Shown: positions 46,873-58,137 of the stretch, piece by piece
Position numbering within the stretch: the stretch's first letter is position 1
How the letters are laid out: the number at the start of each line of letters is the position of its first letter
Assembly (NCBI GenBank): GCA_007449985.2
Contig: VIIQ02000178.1
Coordinates: 62,001-126,000, forward strand
DNA length: 64,000 bases
Origin: Desmodesmus armatus
Lineage: Eukaryota; Chlorophyta; Chlorophyceae; Sphaeropleales; Scenedesmaceae
Direction: 5' to 3'
Program-made: the position numbers and the translations under genes
Notes under the pieces: model-generated
Told to the model about the DNA's origin: nothing
What the model saw: only the letters and a program-made list of their open reading frames with translations
The model's database searches: none

Positions 46873-48094
46873 TCAAGTTGTGACTGCATCAATTTGAATG
46901 CTCAACGACGATGCGTGAAGCCCACCACAAGAGTCGCACTGCACAGCTCTCTGCACTTCACATGCTCTGTACATGCTGCACAACTGCGCAGCCATCGCCC
47001 AAACAACAACACAAGATGCGACAAACACGCCAGCCTGGCACAGCAGTGTTGGGCCGATGCTGCAGCGTTGCTGGTGCCAGGACGGTAGGCAGGACACCCA
47101 TGTTCTGGGCTGTGGCTGCTGCAGGGCGAGAGGTGGTGGGGCTGAGCAGACAGCAGCCAGGAGTCTTGCCACCACTCGGTGTGCTGCCTCCCATGCCCGC
47201 TGCATGCGCCTCAGGCTGTCACTGTTGCTGCTGCCATTGCCATTGCCGCTACCGCCGCTGCTGCCGCCATTGCTGCTGCTGCCGCCGCTGCTGGTGCCGC
47301 TGTTGCCGCCGTTGCTGCCGCCGCTGATGCCGCCGTTGCTGCCGCCGTTGCTGCCGCCGTTACTGCCGCTGCTGCCGCCGTTGCTGCTGCTGCCAGCACC
47401 GTGTGGCGGCATAGCAATACTGTCCAGCAGCACGATCCCAATGACGGCCTCAAACATGTCTGCCTTTGCCTTTGTGGCTTGCTCGGGTGTGACAAGCCCA
47501 GGGAGGGCAGCCGCCGCCCGGGCAAACATCTCGTTGGAACTCAGCTTCTCGTGGCGCCAAGTCCAGCCAGCACTGCTGGCGTTGTACAGACTGCATAGCA
47601 TGGATGGAGGCGGGGCATTGAAAACATCAGACATGGGAGTGGGTTTGATCGGCTCAGAGTGAGTGGTGTTTGGGCAAGATGGTGAACACACCTTCCAGCA
47701 ACATGAAACTGCATAGTACGTGTTCAAGGCTACGTTGTTCAGGGCAACGTTCCTTCACACAACACCATGCAACCATGTGATGGGCACACATGCACCAATG
47801 CTGCCAGCTGCCTGATTCAATCAGTGTTCGCTGCACTGTGTGCACAAGGTACAAGGCGTACAGATGGAGCGCAAGCATGCATGTCACATCAACACTGTCA
47901 GCACTCACTCTGTTGCTTCCAGCCTTTGCTTGCTGCAGACGTCCTTTGAGATCAAAAGGCACAAGTGTCACTCGTCCCTCTGCTGCTCTCCCACGTCCCT
48001 TTAATGCAGGACTGTGCAGCAGGTGGTTCTGGAGGGCTGCGTCAATCCTGCAGCCCCCGGCGCAGTCCCACCAAGGCCATGGCCCCTCCAGCGT
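46873..48094 (-). CDS. Exons of an RNase III-domain-like protein (partial model)
   Basis: Putative double-stranded-RNA endonuclease domain. The exon region from about 47651 downwards contains LSSNEMFARAAAALPGL, then AKADMFEAVIGIVLLDS. These match the RNase III pattern of a 'lVsNe.LA' helix followed by 'ADvfEAliGAvylD', including the conserved ADxxEA acidic motif. After the motif comes a Gly/Ser/Asn-rich insertion (coded by 47235-47395), then a helix AWEAAHRVVARLLAAV. A likely upstream exon is 48094-47909 (62 codons, phase 0, ending in a GTGAGT donor) with IDAALQNHLLHSPALKGRG. The first RNase III signature (ERLEFLGD-type) was not found, so the gene may be divergent, incomplete or have missed exons. 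The stop at 46873 is the frame's end; the real 3' end may be earlier. Orthology to Dicer or RNC is not claimed. Confidence 0.45.
47235..47395. repeat. GCC/GTT trinucleotide-rich minisatellite in the RNase III-like exon
   Basis: Repeated 'ccgccgttgctg' variants. On the minus strand they encode Gly-Gly-Ser-Asn repeats, so this is probably a slippage-expanded surface loop. Confidence 0.7.
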
Positions 48095-48774
48095 CTGCAG
48101 ACTAGCACCTGCTCAGACACAACCCCTGGCACACACACATCAGCAGCCCTACAACACAGCAGCAACACCAGCAGCAGCAGTAGGGGGGGCAGCATGCACA
48201 GAAGTGCCTCTTCAGCAACCCACCTCCTGCAGCAGCAGCAGCGCCCCATCGCAGCAGTTACACCATTGCTGCAAACAGCAGCGGCGGTTGGGGAGGCAGC
48301 TGCAGTCAGCAGCAGCAGTACCACATGCCAGGGCGGCAGCAGAGCCCTCTAAAGCAGGTTTTGGAGGGCTGCAGCAGTGGGCATGCGGCTGCAGCGGCAG
48401 CAGCAGCGGCGTGGCAGCAGCAACAACAGCGGCGGCAGCAGCAGCAGCGGCGGGGGTTGAAAGGTGGCGGCAGGGATGGTGATGATGACTGCAGCAGTGC
48501 TGCTGACGGCTGTGGCGGTGGTGATGACGGAATGAGCTGCTGCAGCAGCAGCAGTGCGGCTAGCAGCAGTGTGGCTGCGAGCCAGGTTGAGGCGTGGCAG
48601 CAGGCGCTGTCAAACAGCCTGGGCAGGGCACTCAGCAAGCTGCAGCCGGTGCCGTAAGCAGGAGGGAGGCCTCCCTGGGGAGCAAGGGGAGAGGGGCACT
48701 GCGCCCAGCACCTGCTGATCAGCTATGATAGACTGACTGACTGCTGGTTGAGTTGCAGCAGGGGTCAGCCAAAG

Positions 48775-48915
48775 CAGGAGAGTGCACGGGCAGCAGCGGC
48801 AGCACTTGCATGACTGTCTGGTTGTCTGTGTGGTCCTTTCCAAGAGCATTGGCGCAGGATTGTCCCTGCGTGATTTGCAGCAGCAGAGCTGGTTGCAAAC
48901 AATTTCGATGCTGAA
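48775..48915. repeat. Dispersed repeat, copy A
   Basis: Shares ordered blocks with 51262-51390: 'gcatgactgtctggtt', 'gcgcaggattgtccctgcgt' (gcgcagagttgtccctgcgt in the other copy), 'ttgcagcagc' and 'gatgct'. About 130 bp, moderately diverged, no coding capacity recognised. Confidence 0.5.
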
Positions 48916-49345
48916 ATGATGACTGTAAGGCTGTAAACATGTTGGTCAAGAATGAGATGTGATAGAGTTGAATAACAGCCCCCAGCAAGCACGGGGGCTT
49001 GGGTCTGCAGCAAGTGATCAAGCTGAATAGCTGACTTGAGTTATGGAAATGGAACTACTGTGATTGATGTTATTGCAGGCATCGGTCATGTCTCCCTGCT
49101 TGCATACAGTTGTGATACTGCAGCGACATAAACCCCTCCTCAACAACCTTGGACAGTGCCGCGCGTGCATTATCCGTTCTATCCAACTCAGCCAACTCTT
49201 ATGTTGCGCCCACGAGCTGTCTCTATAATGTCCTTCTGGTCCAATATAGATACCTATGATTCACGCGCCTAGCTAGGATGCCTCTTCTCTCTGGACTGGA
49301 CAACCCCGTCTGCCTTCCACGGCTGGTGCACAGCGGCTTGCAGCA

Positions 49346-51023
49346 ATGCAGGCGGTGGTAGTCTCTTGGGGCTTTTGTGTGGATGGCAGCTGGCCACCTG
49401 GGCGTGAGGGGCAGCGCGCTTGTCGACGACATCTTCCGGTGCTGGCCAGGTGTTCAAGCCACCGCTTGCATGAATGTGTTTTCAGGTGTGTGTGGTTGCT
49501 TGGCGAACGGGTACAGCGAGCCCAAAGGCATGCAGCCAGGGCAAGCTCATCCTCCTAGCAGCAGATCTGCTCTATGGAGCCAGCAGCTACAAGATGCCCG
49601 GCATGAAGTTCATGCGGTGGTCGTTCTGCCTGCTGTATAGCATTCTAGTGCAGCTGTTGCTGGCTCTTGCGCCAGGTCCTTTGGCTGTTCTCCTGCCAGC
49701 TCCTGCCTGGGGTTAGTGACAGCAGTGGTGCTCCCCACAGCATTGGGTCTGTCCTGTATGTTGCCAGCGTCTCAGCATCTGTGCATCAAGGCTGCCACTT
49801 GTGTAGGACAATGGCGGCTTGTCACATCGTATGCTGAGCATTGCTGCCTGTGATGCTGCTGCCCCCCAGGTGCCCAGCCCCTGGCAAGCCGGACTATCCA
49901 TCCACAGCGGGCTACATCCACAGCTGCCACTCAAACCAGGGAAGTGTGGTGGATGTGCCTGTCTTGCAGCCTAGCCCGGTGCTGCTGTTGGCAAGTGCTG
50001 TGTATGTGCCCACACAACGAAGTGCATCTTTGGCGTGGGGGGACCAGCCCCGCCACCCTCAGGCACTCGCACATGCGAGACAGCGGTTGGGATGTGTGTG
50101 TTGCGGGACCAGCCTGCAGCACACCATGTGCGGATCGTGTGTGGTGTCACTGCACTCACTGAGGGTGGGAAGGGGCCTTGGGAAAGCCCACCGGCCCTCA
50201 ACACACAGCACCGGTGCATCACCCTATCCCCCCGTACCCGGTACTGCCAGGCTGGCAGTAGGGCCCCTAACGGAAACTCACGTGCCCCAAGCACGGGTCT
50301 GCCCACGGGGGTGCGCCTTATGGCGCGACACGGCCACGGGGGACACAGGCTGCACGCATCCACCTTGACATCACGTTGCACCGGCTTGTTACATGGTCCA
50401 GCACGCACATGCGCACGCACACACAGTGGTCATCACAGCTGTCATTCTGACATGAATCAGGTGGCGGCATGTCAGGTGTTGCTGACGCTTGGCACGATGA
50501 TGTCTACACTTTGAGGTGCCTGTGTGCTGCATACTCAGCCGCTGTGTGTGCCTGCCTGCCTGCCTGCCTGCCTGCCTGCGTGTCTGCCTGCCTGCGTGTC
50601 TGCAGGCCTCCAATCTGGCGTCAACCCTTCGCCTGCCCATGCTGCTGACCCACATGGCCGTTGCTGGTGCTGGGGCAGGGACAGCAGCCGGCTTGTGTTT
50701 GGTGTTGTGTAAGGCATGTTCATGGTGTGGGGTATGTTGCTGTTGCATGGCTTGAAGTTGTTGTAAGACCAGCTTCGAAGTGTGTGTGGTGGTGGTGCTT
50801 TAGTGGTAACTGTGATTGATGGCTCCTGTGTGTGTTTGTGCCCATGCACATGCGTGCAATCATCGCCCAAGTGGCGCAACCTAGCAACGCCTTGATCAGC
50901 CTGATGATGGGCATGATGCAGCGACCAGATGGCACCGACAGCTCGCCAGGATTGAACAGGAGACAACAGCCAAACATGTTTGCACATGTACCAAGATGTA
51001 GCCCTGCATGCACTGCTGAGTGA
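49346..51023 (+). other. Possible exons of an unrecognised gene
   Basis: Several segments look exon-like: 49540-49712, a frame with KLILLAADLLYGASSYKM followed by a very hydrophobic stretch and a stop; about 49871-50010, preceded by a C-rich acceptor; 50605-50695, after CTGCAG, reading ASNLASTLRLPMLLTHMAVA; and about 50845-51023, with AIIAQVAQPSNALISLMMG. No family was recognised and phases were not closed into one model, so this is a hint of a membrane protein, not an annotation. The stretch also contains a (TGCC)n run. Confidence 0.2.
50549..50602. repeat. (TGCC)n microsatellite
   Basis: TGCC tetranucleotide units with a few GTGTC interruptions. Confidence 0.85.
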
Positions 51024-51261
51024 GACAACTGTTTTGCTGGCAACAAATACAAAAGTTCAAGCTGTCAGTAAAGCAACAATGTCTATCACTGCAAGTGAGC
51101 AAAAATACTGGCTACTGCCTGGCCAAACAGCACAATGTGCAAGCGGGGAGAGGACAGCCAATATCGCGTCCCACGCCTGCAAGTGCAGCAGGTCTCCACA
51201 CCATCTTCACAAATATTGCATAGTACTCTCACGCAACAGTGTACAGCTGCAGCCCCTCTCA

Positions 51262-51390
51262 TCAGACAGACAGCGGCAGCACCTGCATGACTGTCTGGTT
51301 ATTGCATTTCTGCACCAGAGCGCTGGCGCAGAGTTGTCCCTGCGTTTGCAGCAGCGCTGTTTGCAGACAGTGTCAATGCTGCACTGCTTA
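51262..51390. repeat. Dispersed repeat, copy B
   Basis: Second copy of the sequence at 48775-48915, same orientation, better preserved around 'gcagcacctgcatgactgtc'. Confidence 0.5.
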
Positions 51391-51715
51391 GGCTGTACTC
51401 TTATTCACCATGTGTATGTGATGGCCTTGAAAGACGTTGACGCAATTGGGGCTGGTCCTGCAACACTCACAGACTCTTCTGTCTCTCACTTGTGCAATTG
51501 GGCATTGCACACCTCTCAACAGGCTGGCTGCAACAAGCCTTGGCATGTCAACAGCCCCTAAACCCTGACCCCTCACCCGCCAAGTGACACAACGTTGGAG
51601 GAGCGGCGTTCGACTAGCGTTCGACTAGACGCAAACACCAATTCTAGGTACAGGAGAAACTTCCGTCCTTCACCACAAACAACTTAGCATCTTTTCGTCG
51701 TCAGTGTCGTCGTCG

Positions 51716-53020
51716 ATGGCGACTTCAATCACCATGCGTCGCATGGCAGCATGCATGCCCATCTGTATTGTGTTGTGCCTTGTCTTTTGCAGTGAATGTT
51801 TGGCCTTTGAGTGTGGTGCAGCCTTCGCCCCTTGCGGCAAGGCTGTCCCAGAGAGTGCCAAGTGTGAAAAGGCAATGGGTGGTGTCAGGCAGGGCACTTT
51901 TGCAGCAGTGAGAACGTGGCAAAGGCACAGTGCCAGCCATTGCCAAAAGACTGCGGCAAGGCAGGCAATGTATGCTGTCCAAGCAACACAGACACCCCAC
52001 ACACCGACAAGACATATGCACTTAACCGCAACCCATTTTGCCGCGATGGCAGCACCTGTTTTTTCTTCCCAGAGTCGCGGTTCTTATCACTCACACCCGA
52101 CCCTTTTGCGGGTGTTACAGGTCAGTCACTACAAGTGAAAGACACACCACCAGCCTGAGCTTTATCGCTGTTGACAAACTTGGCATTTGCAGAGAACTCG
52201 AGCCATTTGTTTCAGCAGTCAGCTTGCTGTGCTAGAGCTGCTATGCTAGCCTGCGGCAGCGGCTGCAAGCTTGCATGCTTGAAAGCGCACTTAAGTGCGC
52301 TTTCCCAATGATGATGGTCCGGCCTCCATTGATGGCACTTTCTAAGGGTCGCCAGCAGCAGCAACCACCAGATTGTCCACTGTGATGCTACAGTCATGCG
52401 CTGTTTGAGGACGTGCCACCATATGATGTATTTGATACAGCGGGAGTGATGGGTTTGTATAAGTTACACATCCCGCACTGCCATGCCAGCCTGGCATGCC
52501 ATGTAAAGGCTTTGGTGAACACATGCAAGCCCCTGTGTGGTCTGTTGACACATTCTGATAGCCTGCAACAACCCTTGCGTACATTGCTGCACTTGCTGCT
52601 GCGTTGACTGCAGGATATGCCTGCGTAGCCGTCCCAGAAGACTGCGGCACCAAGGCAGGAGCCCCCTGCTGCCCCTCCACCTGGCGCACAGGCACACAGC
52701 CCTCACTGGGCAAGGCTCATTGCCCTGAAAATATGTTCTGCGAGTTTGAAAAGCAGATTGGGCCCAAATATCCCGGGTCCCACCTGTTGTCGCTGCCTAC
52801 AGGGCTTTGTGTGGCCGATGCGCCTGACTGTGGGAAGCTGGGACAGCGCTTCTGTGTCTCCAACAGTGGCTGCTGCACGGCCACCACATGCACACCGGAG
52901 AATGGGAAGAAGGCTTACTGCGCTAAGCAACCTGGGGACAAGCTGCAGGACCTGATTTGTACTCAGTGCCCCGACAAAGTTGGTGCCAGCTTCAAGTACC
53001 ACTCTGAGTGTAAGGCTTGA
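51716..53020 (+). CDS. Secreted Cys-rich repeat protein, 2 exons, one apparent 1-base deletion
   Basis: ATG 51716 opens a clear signal peptide (MPICIVLCLVFCSECLA). The mature part has successive Cys-rich modules: ECG...PC near the start, then PKDCGKAGNVCCPS, PEDCGTKAGAPCCPS and APDCGKLGQRFC. Between them are C-x5-C hooks (CQAGHFC, CRDGSTC, CPENMFC). Exons are 51716-52120 (donor ACAG|GTCAGT) and 52614-53020 (acceptor CTGCAG), which join in phase 1 to give GYACVAVPEDCG. Summed exon length is 812, one base short. The frame must change near 51867-51882 (AAAA and GGG runs) to join the signal peptide to CQAGHFC. About 270 residues. No known family is named. The pattern suggests a disulfide-rich extracellular or cell-wall protein made of three to four copies of one module. 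Confidence 0.7.
52281..52304. repeat. Perfect 24-bp palindrome in an intron
   Basis: 'gaaagcgcactt' followed directly by its reverse complement, in the intron of the Cys-rich repeat gene. It has no loop, so it is more like a protein-binding or recombination site than an RNA hairpin. Confidence 0.85.
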
Positions 53021-54064
53021 GCCAAGCAGCCGCTGACTGTCACACGGTTACCGTTTTCATGCATTGCTTGTAGTGGCGACCCAGCCTACAGCCTCCCGGG
53101 CTCAGCTTCAGCCAGCTCACTGAGCAGCCGGGCTGCAAGTTGCAGACGGCAACACCCCCTCCAACATCTCGATGTGTCATTCAACTTCTGCGGCAATGTA
53201 GTGTTTTGCTTGGTTGCCTTTGGCGTGCGCACGCACGTGCGTGGCTGACAGTCATTGTCTTGGCATGACTGGAGGATGTGGTCACTGCTGCCAGGGGTGT
53301 GGTCGATTGTCAGGGCCTCCCGTCCGACGGACGCACAACCCACACTCAGCAAACCCCTGTTGTTCAACCCGCTCCCTTCAATCACAGAGTGTGTTGCGCC
53401 CGTGGCCGCATTGTTGCTGCGCAGGGCATATGCTGTTGCTGCTCCTGCGCGTACAGCCTTTTGCTTGTCCCCAAGGCATTGGCGTGCCGGTGCAGCAGCA
53501 TGCACCTGCACATGCAGACAGGCAGGGCGTATGGCCATCCACTGGCCAGGTTGGGAACAACACAAGGTAGGTAAAGACGCGTGCGGTGGCAGCTGTGTAT
53601 GCAACAGACCTGCAAAGAAACATGGGGGCGGGGCAGCAAGGAAGGGGTGCCGCCGTACGTCAATGTGTGAGCGATGGGCTGGGTGGGGTGTTGGCACCCC
53701 ACATACACATGCTGCAGGGTACGCCTGCAAGGAGATTGCAGGGTGGCATGACTGTCAGCAGAGGCAGTGCATGCGTGATCACCTGCATGCTCACGAGGTC
53801 CCGGCCTGCAAGGATGGCCGGACACTGACAAGTGCTGCTGCTGCTGTGCTGCTGCTGCTGCTGCTGCCCTGCACCCTCTCAGGGCCGATGTTTCAGTGCA
53901 CTCGGCAATGGATTGCTGCCAGCCTGCAGTGTAAGGCACAGCATGGCAGGCATTACATGCACCAACGATGGTGACCAATCAGGTATGGTAAAAGTGCCCC
54001 TCGCGTTTGCTGTGCGTATCGCTGCCCCGGGGGGTGGTGGTGGTTGCGAATTGCCTGCAGATGT

Positions 54065-54232
54065 TTCTCAGGCCAGCACACAGCGTGCACAGAACAAGTC
54101 CAACACACAGCGTGCGCAGAACAAGTGCAGGCTAGCACACAGCGTTGCACTGAACTACTGCAGCTGCAGTTCGTCATGTGCCGCCTACTGTTCTCATAAC
54201 AGCATGTGCCGCCTACTGTTCTCAAAACAGCT
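54065..54232. repeat. Two adjacent short tandem repeats
   Basis: 'cacagcgtgcncagaacaag' occurs twice, with a third partial copy (54065-54145). It is followed by 'gtgccgcctactgttctcan' twice (54178-54228). Confidence 0.7.
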
Positions 54233-56062
54233 AGTACAACTCGCGCCGCCTGTGTGTATGGGTGCCTGTGTGTTGTGCTTGCAGGCGTGTGGTGCTGCAG
54301 TAAGAGCCGACTGAAGCCGCCGTTGGCAGGGTCAGCAGCACTCAGTGCAGCAGTGCAGCTGGGCTGGGGCAGCATCTGGGCGGCTGCTAGCATGGTGCCC
54401 CTGCATGTCTTGGGCACTCCCTGCGCTGCGCTGTTGTCACCCACCCCCTTGTTGGGAGCGCGTGGCACACCTTGCTGCTGTGCTGGACCGAACATGTGAC
54501 CATGGCTGGCATGCTGCCTGGACAGGAGCCCATGCCGCTGCTATGCGCCTCGCGCGAACAGCGGCACAGCAAGCCTGGCAGGGTCAAGCTACGGTCTCTG
54601 CGCTAGCGGGTTGCGCATGTGAGAGGTAGCTGGCTGGGTGGCTCCCCAGGTTGGGGTTGAGTTGAGAGCGTGTCTTGCATGTTGAGGGTGAGCGACCCTG
54701 CTTGGCTCATCTGCCGACGGCTGCAGGCTGTTGTGAACTCTGTGTGTGCAACAGTGCAGTGCTGCGAGGAGTCTGCTGAGTGAGTGTTGCTGAGTGTGTG
54801 AGCGACAGGCGTGTCATGACCTGCACCAGATGCAAAGCTTGCTGAAGTGCCAGGTCACAGGCAGGCATGCCCGTGCTGCGGGATTGGGTGGTGCTGCCAG
54901 CACCGGGTGACCTGACATGGCCTCCACCGCTCCCTGCAGGCTAGTGTGTTGTTCTTGGATGGCAGCCGGCCCTGGTCAGTTGTATCTGGGTGTAGGGCTA
55001 TCTGTCCTTATGTGATGGCTTTGTGTTGGGTGTGATGTTGCTGCACTTCAAGAGTGTCTGGCTGAGGGTGGTCACCACATCATGATGCAGATGGCTCAAG
55101 CGCCTCATGTGAGCGAGCGTCGCTCCAAGACTATATATATCAGAGCACAGACGTTACGAGGGCCTGGCCCGTGTAAAGATCTGGGAAGGGACTTTGACCC
55201 TCCACACTTGTACGTAGTATACTGTACTGTACTGTACCGTACGGCATTGATAGATATGTACTGCCAGTACTGCTGCTGAGCGCACCACCCTATCGGTGAA
55301 AGTGGCTTAGCTGTGAGGTGCAGCGCTGCTGCCTCCTCAACCACTGCCGTGCACTGCAACAGAGAGTATAATTGCGGCGGTGCTGCAGTACCAATGCCGT
55401 ACGGACCGAGCTGAGGTGAGGTGTGCATTGCAGATTCAGAAGGGACGAGGCAGATTCGAACTGCCACAGCAGCACCCCCCACACGGGGCAGTGCTGCTGC
55501 TGAGACCACTCATCTTCCCGGATGTGCTGTGCCGAGACGGATTGCTGAGCGCACCCAGCAACTGAGCAACTTACATCCCGACGCATGGTGTGTGCAATGC
55601 AGCCAGGGCCTCTGGGTGCCCACCATGGTGGTACGAAGGGGCATGCATCGCCCTGTAAATTCCTCCAAGCTCAGAGACTGCTGTCCAGTGACACGGGCGC
55701 CAGCAGCGACAACTTGCAGCTGCTTGGGGATGCAGGTGCCCCAGGTCTTTCACTGAGGCACCTGTCTGAGTACAAACAGAGCTGGCCTACACCTTACCCA
55801 TGACTGGATTCTAGCTACCAGGCTAACCACCCACTGCTGCTGCTCCAAGCCCAAGACATCTCGCCAGCCTCTCCACCTGCGTGAACACCGTCGTCAAGGC
55901 AGAACAGTGTTAGTCTAAGCACATGGCCAGCATGCTGGGGCCTTCCAGGTCCTCAGGAAGTCGCCTGCAGGTTACAGAGATGCAAGTGACTGGACACATC
56001 TTGCAGTGTCCAGGATGCTTTATGGCTAATACCCAAGCGCGAAAGCTGCACACAGCACATCC

Positions 56063-56353
56063 ATGGTAGAAAATGTGATGCGCGGCAGCTTAAGCAAGTG
56101 GCCGCGGAAGGTTCCCGCGCGGGCACAAGGGTCCAGCTACACGGGTGTCAGCAAACGGCACATACATCAAGGAAATATACAGCAGGTTACAAACCAAAGC
56201 TTTTCGTTTGGCTGCAAACATGCAGCGCAGCGATGTGTTGAGGGGGGGGGAAGTTTGGTGGGAGATCGCCTTTCCATCGAAAGCTTGCAGGCGCACCACG
56301 CAATTGTGATCCACTATGGAAGAACCAAGGAAAGCAGCAGCAGTAAGAAATAA
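56063..56353 (+). CDS. Short ORF with faint AP2/ERF-like resemblance
   Basis: 96 codons from ATG 56063 to a stop at 56353. The segment SSYTGVSKRHIHQGNIQQ, followed by a later FSFGCKHAAQRC, loosely resembles the AP2 order (Y.GV, then G.F...AA). Key Trp and Arg residues of AP2 domains are absent. It could be a decayed AP2 fragment or chance. No intron structure or promoter was recognised. Confidence 0.2.
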   Translation: MVENVMRGSLSKWPRKVPARAQGSSYTGVSKRHIHQGNIQQVTNQSFSFGCKHAAQRCVEGGGSLVGDRLSIESLQAHHAIVIHYGRTKESSSSKK

Positions 56354-57924
56354 GGACGTGATGTGCTCAGCCCTGCTGTGGTGTGCTGCCGACTAACAGC
56401 CTCTTGGCAAGCCCAAGAGATGCTCTGACTATAGCATCCAGTGTCCGCTGATGAACAGCTCTGTTGCACGATGACGCCATCCCACCCACCACCAAGATAT
56501 GCGTTGGTAAGATGTCACCACATACAACAGCTGTTTTTCTGCTAGGCCCCTGTTGAGAGAGAGGAGTGGTGGCCAGCAGCATGCTTGCATTGACCAGCAC
56601 ACATGGCTGTGTTTGGCTGTCAAAGTGTACCACAACCAACACCCCAGCTGCAGTGGTAGAAGGAGCACTGCTGGCTGCCCCTCCCCCCCCCCATTTGGTT
56701 ACTCGAGCAGCCCCACCAGCACGCACAGGACAGTCCAGATGCCTGCTGTCCGGCTGCGCTGCCGTCGCACAAGACCGCAACAACTGCAACAAAGCTTGGA
56801 TGGCGTTCTGCTGTGGCGCTGAGGTATAGTGTAGTGGTGGGCGCTTGTGGGTGGGTATGGCAACAGGCCGGCCACTGCAACTGCGTCGCTACTGCGCATC
56901 TGTGTGCTGACAGATAGCCAAAGTCCAAACTTGCGCCCACAGGCTACAGCCCCTCGCAGCACATGGTGAGCTGGTCACGAGCACCTTGATGGCAGGGTGC
57001 AAGCACTGATAGAGGTGCCAACAATGTCAGCGGCCTTCTGGGGGGGGTGCCACCTGCTGCAGCAGTGCCCTTGCGCTCAACTGCCAGCCGATGGCAGACC
57101 ACCCGCTGCAAGGTGTGTTGTGGGCCCAGAGGGGGGGGGGCAGTTGTCATCAATACCCCACTGATAATTCAACACTGCACGTTTGTAACACTACAACGCC
57201 ACAACCCTGCCTCCAGCACATCCCTGCTGAGCCACCAACAGCGATCGCACCCTGCCCAACCTGTGCATCTGGGCACCAGCTCACACAAGCCTGAGTTCCG
57301 GGTCTAAGCGCCCTGCGCGCACATTCAGTGCACCGGGACCAAGTTCACTACAAAAGATGCAGCCAAAGCAGTACTCACAAACATTGAGCCCATGCTCCTG
57401 TTACTTCAGAGCACCCAGACACCCGGTGTCCCAGTGGGACCGCACTGGTGCACGTACTGGGATTGGGAGAGCATGTGCACACGCTCTGAGAGCCTCATAT
57501 AGATAGACACAACCATGTAGGGTTGCGTGCGCGCTGTGTCAAACATGCATCCTAGCGCTGGGTGCCTGCACCTTTTGCTTCAATGTATGACCCCCCTGCC
57601 TGCATCCCCTGTTTGATCCTGAGGTTGGTGCCTGCTGCTGCTGCTGCTGCGGTGGCGCACCCTCAGCTGCTGCACCAGGGAGCGTGATCCAGGTGCAGTT
57701 TGCCCACCTTTGACAAATAACAGTTAGAAAAAGTTTGACGAAAGACAGGATGCACGCGCTCAGTGTGTACACGGCAGCAGGTGTCGCTGTTGTTCAGGTT
57801 GATCAGGTTCTGCCTCAGCTAAGCAGGCCTTGCGCTGTCCTCTTGCGCAACGGATTGGTCAGTATGAGAACGAGTCGTGATTAAACCGGTTTCCTTTTTT
57901 CTTGTCGTGCCTGCTTAGCCTGTC

Positions 57925-57932
57925 TGACGTCA
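57925..57932. promoter_or_regulatory. CRE/bZIP-type palindrome TGACGTCA upstream of the F-box/LRR gene
   Basis: Perfect TGACGTCA about 210 bp before the start codon, with an ACGTGG core near 57955. In plants and algae these are bZIP-type binding sites. A TATA-like 'ggtataag' lies at about 57998-58005. Confidence 0.4.
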
Positions 57933-58137
57933 CGCTGCTGCGACTTTCCGCAATTACGTGGTGGTGGTCGCTAAGTGTAGGACCTGCGCATAGCCTGGTA
58001 TAAGGGTGGAATGTTAAGCAAAGTAAAAGTGCTCATTGCATCGAATCGTCATCCGCGGCTGATACCATAAGCTAATACATTCAGTTCTGGATCAGTTGAT
58101 CAGAGTTCAAGTCACCAGTCACCAGTGCAGAGCAGCA

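Larger units (their letters stand above)
53021..57900. other. Long stretch without a convincing gene
   Basis: Frames here are short or of low information content. A tandem repeat cluster lies at 54065-54232, an (ACTGT)n run at 55211-55235, and a tRNA-like hairpin at 55442-55519. The one small frame with a faint family resemblance (56063-56353) is listed separately. Confidence 0.35.

Noticed and set aside
48325..48657. Plus-strand ORF ending in ALSNSLGRALSKLQPVP
   Set aside because: Most of it is Ala/Gln/Ser from CAG/GCA repeats, open in several frames on both strands; the minus strand has better exon evidence next to it.
53255..53974. 239-codon plus-strand ORF with scattered Cys
   Set aside because: GTG-type start, no signal peptide or motif, overlapped by equally long open frames on the other strand.
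55442..55519. tRNA-like sequence on the minus strand with a TTCGAAT T-arm and partly paired ends
   Set aside because: The T-arm and six of seven acceptor pairs look right, but the centre is one long hairpin (CAGCAGCAC pairing with GTGCTGCTG) with no normal anticodon arm; probably chance or a relic.
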